Origin: Ignelater luminosus
Taxonomy: Eukaryota; Arthropoda; Insecta; Coleoptera; Elateridae
Length of the DNA stretch: 64,000 bases
Assembly: GCA_011009095.1 (NCBI GenBank)
Contig: VTPC01091030.1
Location: forward strand, 17,283 to 81,282
Direction: 5' to 3'
The notes under the pieces are model-generated. The model did not search any database. It saw only the letters and a list, made by a program, of their open reading frames with translations, and was not told the origin of the DNA. Positions 24,301 through 33,929 of the stretch are shown piece after piece. Position 1 is the stretch's first letter; every line of letters begins with the position of its first letter. The position numbers and the translations under genes were made by a program.

Positions 24301-25886
24301 GATTGTTTTAATCGGGGATTATTTAGTGACAAAGATAGTAAGACTCTTGAAAGACACACTCAAAAGCTGCAAATAGACTAATAAACACAAATTGGTATAT
24401 AACGTCGAGCAAACACAGGTAACGTTGTGCACAACCAGATAAGATATCAAAGAACCGGCTATACAGTGAAATAACACGAGAATAGTAATAAAAGAAATAA
24501 AATACTTGGGGCTCATAATGGATAGAAAATTTAATTAGATAGAGCAATAAAAAGACCTCTACAACAAAGCCTTTAGACTTGGACATCAAGTAATCACAAA
24601 TGAAAACTTAAGAAATTGAGATTTCGAATTCCAGCTTTAGTTGGGACACAGACTGGTTTGACCCCCAGACTCCTAATTACAAACAGAGGAGTATTTGAAC
24701 ACTCGTTACTTTTTTTCTTGGTGTTTTACAATTTCTCAGTATTTATCATCTGCCATCAATTTCCAGTCTAACCCAAAAGTGATAAAAAAATCGAAAAATT
24801 AAGAAAGCGAGATTTCAAATTCCAGCCTTAGTTTGGACAATCTGATTTGACCCCTAGACTCCTAATTACAAACAGATGCGTATTTGAACATTCGTTACTT
24901 TTCTTTCTTGGTTTTTCACAATTTCTCAGTATTTATCATCTGGCATCAATTTCCAGTCTAACCCAAAAGTGATCAGAAATCGAAAACTAAAGAAAGTGAG
25001 ATTTTGAATTCCAGCTTTAGTTGAAACCCAGACTGATTTGACCCCCAAACTCCTAATTTTAAACAGATGAGTATTTGGTGGTTGGGATTCTTCAGCTAGT
25101 ATAGTGGAATTAAAACAATTTTAAAGTCCAGCATAACGTCTAGCAAAAAGCAAAAATTAAGTCTATGGGTTCAAACATTGTTCCCAAAAGACCTATAAGC
25201 ATTTGCTCTGTTAGTTAAGGGCACAAATATTTGCTTTGCACGCGGGCGACAAATGAATTTTATTGGGGAATGCACAACTAGAACAAAGCACGGCTCATTT
25301 TCATTTTGTTCTGTACTCATACATAGGACAAGAATATAAACAATTTTTTTTAATATTATCTAACTGTGCATTTCCCAACTATCAGAGTAACCAATAGTAA
25401 AGCGAGTTAAGAGGGGTGAAAGTGACCATTAATAATAAAGTTGCTTTGACTGTTACTGTGCAATTATTGTTCTTTTATCTACTTAAAGTATAAGTAAATT
25501 TCCGTTAATGATGTTAATTCAAACAAATACAGTAAAATCTTAAAAATATAAAACAGAATGCGTTTTGTAAAATGCTGCTACCTATATATAGACATTAATG
25601 TGATTTAAGTCTAAATTTTACTAAAATTTTTCACAACAATCATTTGGTTTCAGTTTAAAAAAAATTTAAAAAAGATTGACTTTTGTAGAATTATACTCGA
25701 AGGAAAAGCCTTACAAGATGAATACATTTCATTTGAGTTTGGTGCCTATTTCTGCTTTACCTCTGTTTACCCTTAGAAAGCAAAACACTTTAAAATCTTA
25801 CCTGGTGGGTAATTCCGCGGTTTCTTTGTAGAATACACAAGAAGCGCCACTAACAACCCAACAATTAAAAAGAAAATCACAAACAT
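18376..25886 (-). CDS. Cytochrome P450, CYP2 clan, CYP305/CYP15-like, complete, 7 exons
   Basis: Haem-thiolate monooxygenase of the endoplasmic reticulum. Exons (minus): 25886-25802, 20103-19849, 19794-19279, 19220-19040, 18975-18858, 18762-18621, 18563-18376. All introns are GT-AG, phases match, and the total is 1485 bp, or 494 residues plus stop, the normal P450 length. Visible landmarks: N-terminal anchor MFVIFFLIVGLLVALLVYS followed by KKPRNYPPGPPCLPIVGN, helix C region GEFWMVQRHFVLRHLR, I-helix AGAHTTS (with His where an acidic residue is usual), K-helix ExxR as EIQR, the FRPERF meander, and haem loop FGLGKRRCPGE with the ligand Cys. Similarity by eye is to insect CYP305/CYP15 enzymes; the latter act in juvenile hormone synthesis, but the substrate here is unknown. 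Intron 1 is 5.7 kb; the others are 44-135 bp wide or slightly more. Confidence 0.9.
20186..20270 (-). pseudogene. Relic P450 first exon in intron 1
   Basis: The minus strand reads a hydrophobic NFVLILFLTHAQKPP followed by a stop, then aaccggacag|gtaaag, a good donor with the same phase as the true exon 1. The anchor and the donor are in different frames, so it cannot replace exon 1 without a frameshift. It closely resembles 26966-27050. Confidence 0.55.
20380..21130 (+). pseudogene. Mutator-like (MULE) transposase relic
   Basis: Fragments in three frames resemble the insect Mutator-like transposase N-terminal half: NFDFVWGSTAIGIG at about 20740, a Glu/Lys-rich helix, and ISFITVIVDGRWAKRSYGHGF at about 20936-21000, containing the Asp expected as the first catalytic residue. 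A K-rich FEELSFKTKKRLVEDLV stretch ends it near 21130. Frameshifts and loss of the C-terminal half mark it as dead. It lies in intron 1 of the P450 gene on the opposite strand. Confidence 0.55.
21190..24600. other. P450 intron 1 sequence without recognised genes
   Basis: AT-rich DNA with short frames (21281-21463 minus, 21522-21704 plus) that I do not recognise. 23100-23640 is richer in G and C and carries two overlapping minus-strand frames (23107-23520, 23219-23425) without domain or codon evidence. 22395-22465 is an inverted match to 27295-27365. Confidence 0.45.
24605..25080 (+). repeat. Tandem repeat, unit about 190 bp, 2.4 copies
   Basis: Units begin near 24618, 24809 and 24998 with gagattt-aattccag-cttagtt, giving spacings of 191 and 189 bp. 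Shared blocks include tttgacccc-agactcctaatt, acaaacagatgagtatttg and catcaatttccagtctaacc. Copies are roughly 90 percent alike by eye; the third stops about halfway. Non-coding, in the P450 intron 1. Confidence 0.85.
25081..25800. other. AT-rich P450 intron 1 remainder
   Basis: No frame or motif recognised apart from the splice donor of exon 1 at its right edge. Confidence 0.5.
25802..25886 (-). other. P450 exon 1 (membrane anchor and Pro-rich hinge)
   Basis: 85 bp, 28 codons plus one base, too short to show as a long frame. It encodes Met, a 19-residue hydrophobic anchor and KKPRNYPP. The donor is ccaccag|gtaag. Its last base plus ga from exon 2 makes the Gly of the PPGPP hinge. Only this candidate among three similar exons in the region keeps both the anchor and the phase. 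Confidence 0.85.
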
Positions 25887-25933
25887 GCCGAAACTGTCTC
25901 TTGCATACACAAAAATAAAGTTTGCTTGTTTAA

Positions 25934-25942
25934 ATTTATATT
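25934..25942 (-). promoter_or_regulatory. Possible TATA box of the P450 gene
   Basis: The minus strand reads aatataaatttaa about 50 bp upstream of the exon 1 ATG. In AT-rich DNA such matches are common, so this is tentative. Confidence 0.25.
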
Positions 25943-26965
25943 GAGCTGGTAGGAAACGTCAAAGTTCAGTAACAATAAATGTAACCAGCCAACCAACAAG
26001 AAAACAATGACTGAAGGCAATGTAGAAATTTTGAATCTTAAATTTATTTAATCCTTTTTTGCTCAGCACTTTTGTAGTTTACTATAAATCTTCCCACCAT
26101 ACTTACTCCCATCACTTCTGTGATGTATTTGATTACGCCTGAAATATGTGTGCTTGACCATTCAACCCATCCTTATCGCCAAAGCTTTAAGAAACATTCG
26201 CTTAATTAGAATGTTACATTTTAAGAAAAACGACGTTAAAATAAATATCCTAATATTTCTTCTCTTGTGAATTTTCTTCAGTATTTTTCAAAATTTTTAT
26301 AAATGGAAGCCAATTTTAGTTACTTCCCTCTCTTATCCGATATTTGTAAAATCCGGGTTTTACAATCTAATAGTTTACGTTTGTGCAATATTTTTGCACT
26401 TCTTAACCTTTGATTAACTAAAATATATAAACAAAGTATGTTATTTGTCTTGGATTATTTTTGTTTTTGCAGTTTTTGTCAGTGTTATCTCGATTATTAC
26501 ATAAAGCATGGTTACCACAGAAAACATAAGATGATGTAACTTACCCTCCAGACAACATCAGATTCTCTGCCAAAAATGTCGGCGAGAACACCATTTTCAT
26601 CAAAAGAAAAAATATTGTGTGAGATAAATGATCAAACGGAAAACTTTAAAATTTATTAAAAGACCTTTAAACTTTAAGGCACAAAAACCTAAAAACGATA
26701 ACTTATAGTTCCGCGGTTGTTGCTCTTAGGCCAAGATGAGGACGGCTGTTGTTTTGAATAATTTCCCTGAAGTAGTACAGTTTATTTTGTTCTAACAAAT
26801 TTTTATTTATCCTTGAATTGGAATACAATATGACCCTTGTTTTATGTAATTTATAGAAATTAGAGTTAGGTAAAACTAATTTAATTAATAAAATCAAAAT
26901 TTTCTCTACAATGTTACCCCTTACACCTGACATAAAACGTTCAACTTGCAGGTCACAAAAGAATA

Positions 26966-27050
26966 TTTACCTGATCAGCTAGCTCTAAATCAACGGTTTC
27001 TAGGCATGAGTCAGGAATAGAGTTTAGGGTAAATAACCAAAACGTTCAAA
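26966..27050 (-). pseudogene. Relic P450 first exon upstream of the gene
   Basis: Minus-strand sequence ending gctgatcag|gtaaat aligns with the relic at 20186-20270 (shared ttcct-a-tcatgcc-a-aaacc and the cag|gtaa donor). Stops occur in the phase needed to join P450 exon 2. It suggests duplication of at least the 5' part of the gene. Confidence 0.45.
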
Positions 27051-27589
27051 TTCGAAATAAAATAAATTTCACCAAGTTATAACTTAAATTTAAATTTAAA
27101 ATGTTTAAAACTACAAGACCTTTCTTTCTTTTATTTACAGAATTTCCGTACTGATTGATTTGCATTTTTTTTGGGTCATACTGGAATTATCTCTAGGAAA
27201 CTTAACGAGATAAATATTTTGTCGAAGTAGTTTTTTTATTATGACTTTATGTGCGATGCTTGAACGCAAGTATTTTGCGTAAAGACGGCGGTTCGGGTTT
27301 CAAACCATAAACATAACCTACGATAACCCACGATCACGATAACTTGTTATAACTTCTGTATACTGACCTGACTTGAATAGAAATAAATTGATCATTTTAT
27401 TAATTTATACTATTAACTGGTAAACAATGAAACTTATGGAAACTTTATTTTTTGTTAACTCAATTCATTCTTTTAAGACTCCTCAAAAGCTTCCGCCCAT
27501 GTCTCGTACACTACGCTGAGAAAAAATCTCCTATGATCAACAGTTGACGCTTCTAAATGAGTCAAATGTTACGAGCTGCAATTTATAAA

Positions 27590-28445
27590 CTTTGGCCCTT
27601 TATAGAGTTAGAAATTGATCGTGGGAAAAAATTTCAAGAAAAGAACAATCGTCAAGAGGGTTGAGAGATCTGAAGTCTTTTAAAGCTTCATCTTTCTTCT
27701 TTCTTCTTTGTCAGTTAATTGAATTCTGTTCTTGGACTATAAAGCTTGCTTCTTCTTAACATGCAAAATTCGTAGCTGCTTCAGTAACAGTTCTTGCATT
27801 TTTCGAAAAAAAGGGCAAGTTTGATGGTGAAAAAGTTTCTGAGCAAGTAGCATCCCAGACTAAAGGTTGACCATTCGCCCATTTTATTAAGGTTGTCCCG
27901 TCAGGCCGTTTTCCATCTTAGCGTAATAAACCAACAGGTTCTCGAATAGATAGAACATCAGCCAACGAAAGCTCAAAATATCACTCAACTCATTATGACG
28001 GGGATGTCTTCCAACGTTGAATTTACATGATAGTCCATGTGTTCCTTTGGAATTTACAGTAAGACCGGATCGACCGTGTAGGGGTTGCATATCTTGCTTC
28101 CCAGTCTTAAAGCTATAAAGATTCTAAAAAAATTGTTGTCCAAAGGGGTGCCTACGGACCTAGAAAGGAGTACATAAAGCCAATGTAAACTAGGTTATTA
28201 ATAATTCTGGACGTGACGATTTCATCTTAGTTTCTTTGGAATGCAGGCAAGGTGAGGGTGGAATCTCCATATTTCTGGCTCCATGCTTCAAAAGCTTCGA
28301 GAAATAAAGTCAGGTCCAAGTCCTGCGCACCGTATACTGAAGCCAAGAAAGCAGGAAGACAGACATCTATGGTTTGACGAATCCCAAGTCCTCCATGATA
28401 GATAGAAAGGCTAGAAATAGTTTTTTGTTCATAGTTCAGGGACAA
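27590..28445 (-). pseudogene. Non-LTR retrotransposon C-terminal relic
   Basis: 28445-28227 reads SIYHGGLGIRQTIDVCLPAFLASVYG and 28090-27887 reads GTHGLSCKFNVGRHPRHNEL. The next frame continues GTTLIKWANGQPLVWDATCSE (about 27895-27830) and TVTEAAT. This order (GGLGIR, LPAFLAS, HGLSC, then LVWDxT) is the region downstream of RT seen in a group of invertebrate non-LTR elements. Frames are broken and the RT core itself is absent. Confidence 0.65.
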
Positions 28446-28503
28446 ATTCCAAATCCTTTGTAATGAAGTAAATATAAGATCATCAAATCAGTGAACGAGC
28501 TGG

Positions 28504-28710
28504 GTGAAACAGTCCAAATGTTCTGTCCACTCTCCAATCTTTAAGTATCCAGTAGAACTATGTTCCAAAATCTGTAAATGCAATGGTGGATTGAAGAGAC
28601 ACCTCAAAGCATCACACTCTGGGTTTACGTACACTGTAGCAGAATCCAACACAATTTATGACGAAGTCATTTCAAAACCAGCCAGTATGAAATGTAATGT
28701 AAAAGTCTAG
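28504..28710 (+). pseudogene. C2H2-like zinc-finger fragment
   Basis: Reads LCSKICKCNGGLKRHLKASH: Cys, 12 residues, His, 4 residues, His, as in a C2H2 finger, but the first Cys two residues upstream is replaced (PVELC). Such fingers occur at the start of some non-LTR retrotransposon proteins and in host factors. Nothing around it decides which, and the frame is short. Confidence 0.3.
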
Positions 28711-29139
28711 AAGTGAATTCCGAAAGGCGCTTGACCATTAACCTCAAAAAACCGTCTTGGTTTAGATAATGTACAAAACTTTTATTACTTACGTTCATCG
28801 CTGCATGGTAAAGCGCTTAGTGTCATTCGCAACATTGACGTTACATCAGATAATTATCAAATACCAATAGATGCAATAATTCAAATCATTTACTTTACAA
28901 TTATATAAAGGCATTATTTAATTTGCAAAATATTTCCGAAGAAACATCAAAAAACGAAGACAGCCGTTGTCTTCAGTTTTTGATGTAGAATCCAAATCTC
29001 AAGTCAAAATTTCAAAAATTAAAAAATACGGACAGATTTCGTTAATTCAGTAACGACTTTTATCGGAGTTTGTTAAAAATTGAGATATCACGAGAAAATT
29101 ATTAGTTAATTGCAGACCATAAATTAGATCCTTACATGG

Positions 29140-29470
29140 GCCAAAAGTTTCAGGCCCGGACCGACTGGGGACAAGCTTGACACGGCCCGAATAGCTCAAG
29201 AAGCCCGAAGGGCCGAGAAACCCCAAAGCCCAACAAGCCGAAACGGCTGAAACAGCTCGACAAACCCGAGAAGCCCGAAGGGCCAAAACGGTCCAAAAGG
29301 CCCGACAAACCCTTATGGCCCGCAAGATTCGAGAGGTCTGACATGCCCGAGAGATCCAAACGGCCCGATAGACCCGAAGGGCCGAGAAGTACAAAATGTC
29401 TAACAGCTCGAAAAGCCCTACAAGACGTAACGACCCGATTGACCAGACGTAAGCCTGAAAAGCCGGATAA
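29140..29470 (+). repeat. 9-bp-period repeat block A
   Basis: About 35 consecutive 9-bp units close to cccgaaagg: for example cccgacaaa, cccgagaag, cccgaaggg, ccaaaacgg, tccaaaagg. Units vary at several positions while the period holds for over 200 bp. On the minus strand the period gives three-residue repeats (Ser/Phe-Gly-Leu) with no stop for 69-115 codons, which I regard as a consequence of the repeat rather than a gene. Confidence 0.85.
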
Positions 29471-29565
29471 ATTATTAAACTGAGGCCTGGCTCGACCCGA
29501 GTCCGAGTTTCGTCCTGGGCGGCGTAAAGGTGCGACTGGAAAACTCAGTCCTGCAGGCCTCTAAC

Positions 29566-29960
29566 GTACAGATCATAATGCCATTATTCTAAATATTCTG
29601 AGAAAAACGCTATAGACTCTGCAGAAAACCTCAAGAAATCTACTCGTAGACACTGAGTAACCAATAGATTATTAGTTCGAAATTACAAATCTTGTCATGC
29701 AATTCGTGGCGCAGAAGAATCTTTAGATAAAATGCGTTGCGTGAAAACAGATTAGTTTTAAATCTGGAAAATTGTTAAGTTGTAAATCTAAATCAGAGAC
29801 TTGCAGATTGTAATAGCATCAAGTGTCTAAATATTCTGGGAAAAACATTGGGAATTCAGCAAAAATCGCTGAAAACTGACTAAATAACCAACAAATTATT
29901 AGTTCGGAATTACAAATTTTGTCGTGCCATTCGAGATGCAGGAGAATCCTGAAATTTCCT
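29566..29960 (+). repeat. Direct repeat of about 150 bp, offset 237 bp
   Basis: 29590-29735 and 29827-29960 share ctaaatattctg-gaaaaac, aagaattattagttcg-aattacaaat and ttgtc-tgc-attcg-g in order. Spacing of ctaaatattctg is 237 bp. Together with blocks A and B this suggests that a unit containing spacer plus 9-bp repeats was duplicated. Confidence 0.65.
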
Positions 29961-29984
29961 GTGACTTACAGTACAGGCCAAAAT

Positions 29985-30180
29985 TCCCAGGCGCGGCCGG
30001 ACTAGCAACACACGACGTGACCCGAGAAAAACCCGGTAACTTCTTGATCGGCCCGACAGAACTGACAAAGAAACCCGAAGGGCCGAGAAGTCCAAAACGC
30101 TCGATAGACCTGTGTGATCTGACAGACCACGGAGGTCCGATATTCCCGAAAAATCCAAATAACCCCATAGATCCGGTACA
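29985..30180 (+). repeat. 9-bp-period repeat block B
   Basis: About 20 units in the same orientation as block A (ccgaagggc, cgagaagtc, caaaacgct, cgatagacc and so on). It is entered through a sequence (aggccaaaattcccaggcgc) that resembles the entry of block A (gggccaaaagtttcaggccc). Confidence 0.75.
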
Positions 30181-30814
30181 TATCGGTATATTCGTCGAAA
30201 CTAAATTCGATTGCTTACCAAAAAATGGTTCCGATGAGAAACTAAAATTATGACAGATTCGGAATGACAACAATGATAATTTATCGAATAAGATTTCAAA
30301 TAAGAGTCGGCTGAGAGCGCTCGTACAGCATTGCCAATAGTAAAATTTTTGCTGAAAGCATCAATTTTCAATTCAATAAAATACAAAAAAAAGTGCGAGG
30401 TGTAGCCAATGTCGGTTTTTAAGTTTACGGAATATTTCTTGTTCAAAATTTCCAACTTTGATTGACTCGTGAGGAAAAAAAGACAACCACGGACATTTTC
30501 CTACAGGACTTTTCTTCTCAGTTTTAATCGATGAATGTTTCTCCGTGAAGCTGTTTCGCCAATTGTCAAACACCCTATATAATGGAAAAAATCAGATCTT
30601 CTCTCTATGAGTATTTATAAAAGACCAGTAGCATACCGGAAGATTTTATTAAAAATTGGGAGTCGGGAGACGATCGGGAGACCGTAGAAAAGATCGGGAT
30701 GTTTCCCGATACATCGGGAGCGTTGGCAACACTGATAAACACACATATAAGAGTAAACAACTGGAACGACAAAGCGGGTGTTCAAAATCCAGTCCGCGAC
30801 GTTAGAACTCTTGG

Positions 30815-30930
30815 CTCTATATTGAACCCTTCGGATCTCTCGGGTCTATCGGACTGTTCGGGCCTTTGGACTTTTTGGCCCTTTGGGATTTTCGGGCTTT
30901 TGAATTTTTTAGACCTGTTGGGTAATAAGT
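30815..30930 (-). repeat. 9-bp-period repeat block C, inverted
   Basis: Same 9-bp units as blocks A and B but on the opposite strand (cccttcgga, tctctcggg, tctatcgga, ctgttcggg). The segment gatagacccgagagatcc matches block A closely when reversed. Confidence 0.75.
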
Positions 30931-31039
30931 CTAAATCGCCTGGAAAGATTTCAAGCCGCCCACTCAGCGACTGAAAATACAGAAATCCTTCCCCGTAAAA
31001 GCGTTCAAGCTCGGAGAAGCATATAATTTAGAGTTAGTG

Positions 31040-31480
31040 ATGTTTTGGCAAGGTTACTTGATCGAGCCGATGAATAAAAGTGAAACTTTACCAACCATGC
31101 AAGACCATTGCACTGGGAACCATTCATTAAAGATATCCAGTTACAGAATGGATCCGCCTGTACACCATAATGGGGGCGCAGGAGTTCACGCGGAAAGCTT
31201 CCAGATCTTGCAGGCAGTCAGGGCATTGGTTTCGAATTTCGATGGAGAGGTAAAGGCTGTCTTCCTAGTCCTTAAACGCTTTAAAGTAGAGCGTAGAAAT
31301 AAAGCAGTTCTTCTCATCGATTTTCAGGCAGCTATTCTAGCTCTCATGTTTCTGCTTTAGACTGCACACAGGGCACGACTACTTGCAGGCACACCTTCAT
31401 CGCATAGGCGTCGTCACCTCAACAACTGTGAAGCACTTGCACAATTACGACGTCAGAATGACAAGATCAACAACACAGTA
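31040..31480 (+). pseudogene. Non-LTR retrotransposon RNase H relic
   Basis: 31037-31360 contains HHNGGAGVHAESFQI, then SNFDGEVKAVFLVLKRF and KAVLLIDFQAAILAL, matching the first three strands and acidic residues of the RNase H domain found at the C-terminus of jockey/R1-like elements (the last Ser of DSQAA is Phe here). 31360-31470 reads TGHDYLQAHLHRIGVV, the motif that follows RNase H in those elements, after a short gap. RT and endonuclease are missing. Confidence 0.65.
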
Positions 31481-31759
31481 AGACTACTTAGTAAAGTTTA
31501 TTGGGCTTATTGCTCTCGTCAAATGATGATCTGCCAATAGGGCAAATGGTAAATTGTTAAAAAATGGGTAATTTAAAGTTGAGATGTCTTTCTCGATCAC
31601 AGCTCGCCCAGCGCTTGTAACAAGACTTTTCGAAGAGGTAGCTTCTCCAAAGAGACAAACAAAAAATCCGACAACTTCCACAGAGCTTGGTACTCTAGTT
31701 TGTCTAAAAGACGATGGTTTACCCATTGTCAAATGATCTCTAGGACTGATCACTGCGGT

Positions 31760-32150
31760 TGCAGAATTTTCTATTTAATTTAAGTAACAAGGCTTGTAAC
31801 CAAAGGCGTTCTTCTTTGAGATAATAATTTCAATCTCTTGCTATCAAATAATCCTTATAGTGCAGGTTGAAAAAGAAAAAAGACCCTACATCGGACAAAG
31901 TTAATCATTATGTCCGCAACCCTGTCTCATGACAAACTGAAACATGCTTTATTGTCGTAATTCTTGCCAGACGAGTCCATTAGACCATAACTATTCTGAC
32001 AATTGTGATATAAACCAGAATAATTATTTAATTCAACAACAATTTCCTTTCCCAAACTAATCTAGACTAACTAAGTATTTTGCATCAATATAATACAAAG
32101 AGATATTTAAAAATATTTTTATTGGACACTCAGGTAGATTAAGACTTACA
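31760..32150. other. No gene seen
   Basis: AT-rich; no frame or motif recognised. Confidence 0.5.
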
Positions 32151-32154
32151 AAGC

Positions 32155-32260
32155 ACACATGACTATAAATTGTTCAGAATATTTTTCTGGAGATAAAATA
32201 AGTTTGCTGGTGATTTTTCTACAGCCATAGGTAATCCTTCAACAGTTTCTTGCAGCCGAG
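32155..32260 (-). pseudogene. Relic of a P450 last exon
   Basis: ctataaattgttcagaatat, then ttttctgg-gataa-ataa, then cataggtaatccttcaacag, aligns in order with 18392-18480, the end of P450 exon 7 (aggtataaattgagcaaaat and following). A 20-bp gap replaces the middle and no frame survives. The matching haem loop was not found beside it. Confidence 0.6.
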
Positions 32261-32429
32261 CTTCTTTATTTAATTACAAGTGGTATGTATAAGTTTCACT
32301 TTCTTAGGACTTTGCACCACGGAAGAATCTAAACTATTATTGCATCTTCATAACTTTACTTGTTCATCGATTTTTATACATCCATTAAATATAAATTTTC
32401 CAAATTAATCTTCTATTATGTAAATTAAT

Positions 32430-33330
32430 CTGAAACAAGGTTTTGGAATATTTCTTGGTCTTGCTTTATAAATTCATCATCACTATCATTGTTTATTGTG
32501 ATAAGAATGCTTTGATGAAACAAAAACGAGGTTATACGGTCACGGCTCATATTTGCAAAACACACTAGAGATGTTTTGGTAATTTATTAAATGTCTATAC
32601 TAAACAAACAAAGCCTTGAGACTGAGATGACTTGCAACGTATTATGCCTTGGGTCTATAATTAGTTCTAAATGATTAACATATGAAATCAAATAATGCAA
32701 ACAAAAAATTCTCTGGTTGTGCAAAAAAAAGCATAGACAAAGCGCTTTGTTTTATATTACCAGTTAAATGTTAGGTTAAATAAAAACCGCTAGATTATAC
32801 AAGAAATCTTCTAGGGAAGAAGAATGTTAAATACCAAGCTAACCTCAGCAAACTGTTTACATTCCGCCTTCTTTTGTGTCCAGAATCCCTCACCAATTGT
32901 TCAGTCTGTGGAGCAAATATTGTCGATGACAGGAAACGGAGATCATCATTAGGTTGCTATTGACTGTGCCCGTACGAGATTGATATCATACAGAGGTGAG
33001 ACACCTCACTAACGATAAGACAGAGTGACTTCCTACGTAGCTGCACTACGACACACACATGACTAAGTTTCCTAGGTTTGTAACGTTCTTCAGATGAAGA
33101 TGATCAACAGACTATGGAACAAAAATTCTATAAAAAAAAGTAGATAGAACCTATAGGGCCTGCCTTGAATAACATTTGAGTTCCCGATATAACCTGAGTT
33201 TGCCAACATTATCTAGTACAGGCAAACATAGGTGCTGCCCCTCCCAATGTTACTCGCTCCAATAGTGTGGATCATTTCTACTTTAGGACTTTAGGATAAC
33301 GCAGGCGATTCGTGGATTGGTCCAAATCGT
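32430..33330. other. No gene seen
   Basis: AT-rich DNA with no recognisable coding similarity. Confidence 0.5.
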
Positions 33331-33339
33331 CTTTGTATT

Positions 33340-33900
33340 TAGCTTTCTTAAAAGATTTATAGAGTTTAAAGTTCCTACCTTAAACCACCCCAAAGAGGCC
33401 ATTAAAGAACGCAACTCAACCCGTGTCCGTGCTTTTTGGGAAGGTTATTGGAGAGCAGCCTCTTAGTTCTTTTAAGATTATGGTGGTGGTTCATTGGAGC
33501 TCGTAGCTCAACTTAAGTATGTAATGTGTCTTTTGAGGTTAATGGTGGCCGAGCATTCTTAAAAAGACCTTGGCCGTGAAATGGCGAATTGTAAGCTGCT
33601 TTGTATTTGGCTCGCTTAGAAGGTTTATGGAAGGCAATGCCAGAGTTTGGGCCACTTGCGGTGGTGCATTGAAGAACGTAACCCGTATTCGTAATTTACT
33701 CTTTCAGAAGGTTAATGAAGAGCAGAACATCCTTAACAAGATTGATGGAGGCCAGAACTCGACACGTCACTCAAAAGGTCGATGGAAAGCAAACTTGATT
33801 CTTGAAGGCGTAACCCTACCCGTGTTTAATCACAGAAGGTTAAAAGAAGATTTTTATCTCTGCGACACCTCCATCTTCTCTTTAAGTGCTCATTTTAAAT
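33340..33900 (+). repeat. Degenerate short tandem repeats
   Basis: Blocks such as aaggtttatggaaggcaatg, agaaggttaatgaagagcag and aaggtcgatggaaagcaaac recur every 60 or so bases, alternating with aacgtaacccgt-like blocks. The frame 33570-33923 crosses these repeats and has no recognised domain, so I do not call it a gene. Confidence 0.4.
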
Positions 33901-33929
33901 ATTTTGCTGACCTATTTGCCTAGAAATTC

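Noticed and set aside
29047-29394. 115-codon minus-strand frame with tripeptide periodicity
   Set aside because: Follows directly from the 9-bp DNA repeat; no start context, leader or other domain.
33570-33923. 117-codon plus-strand frame
   Set aside because: Runs through degenerate short repeats and shows no domain.
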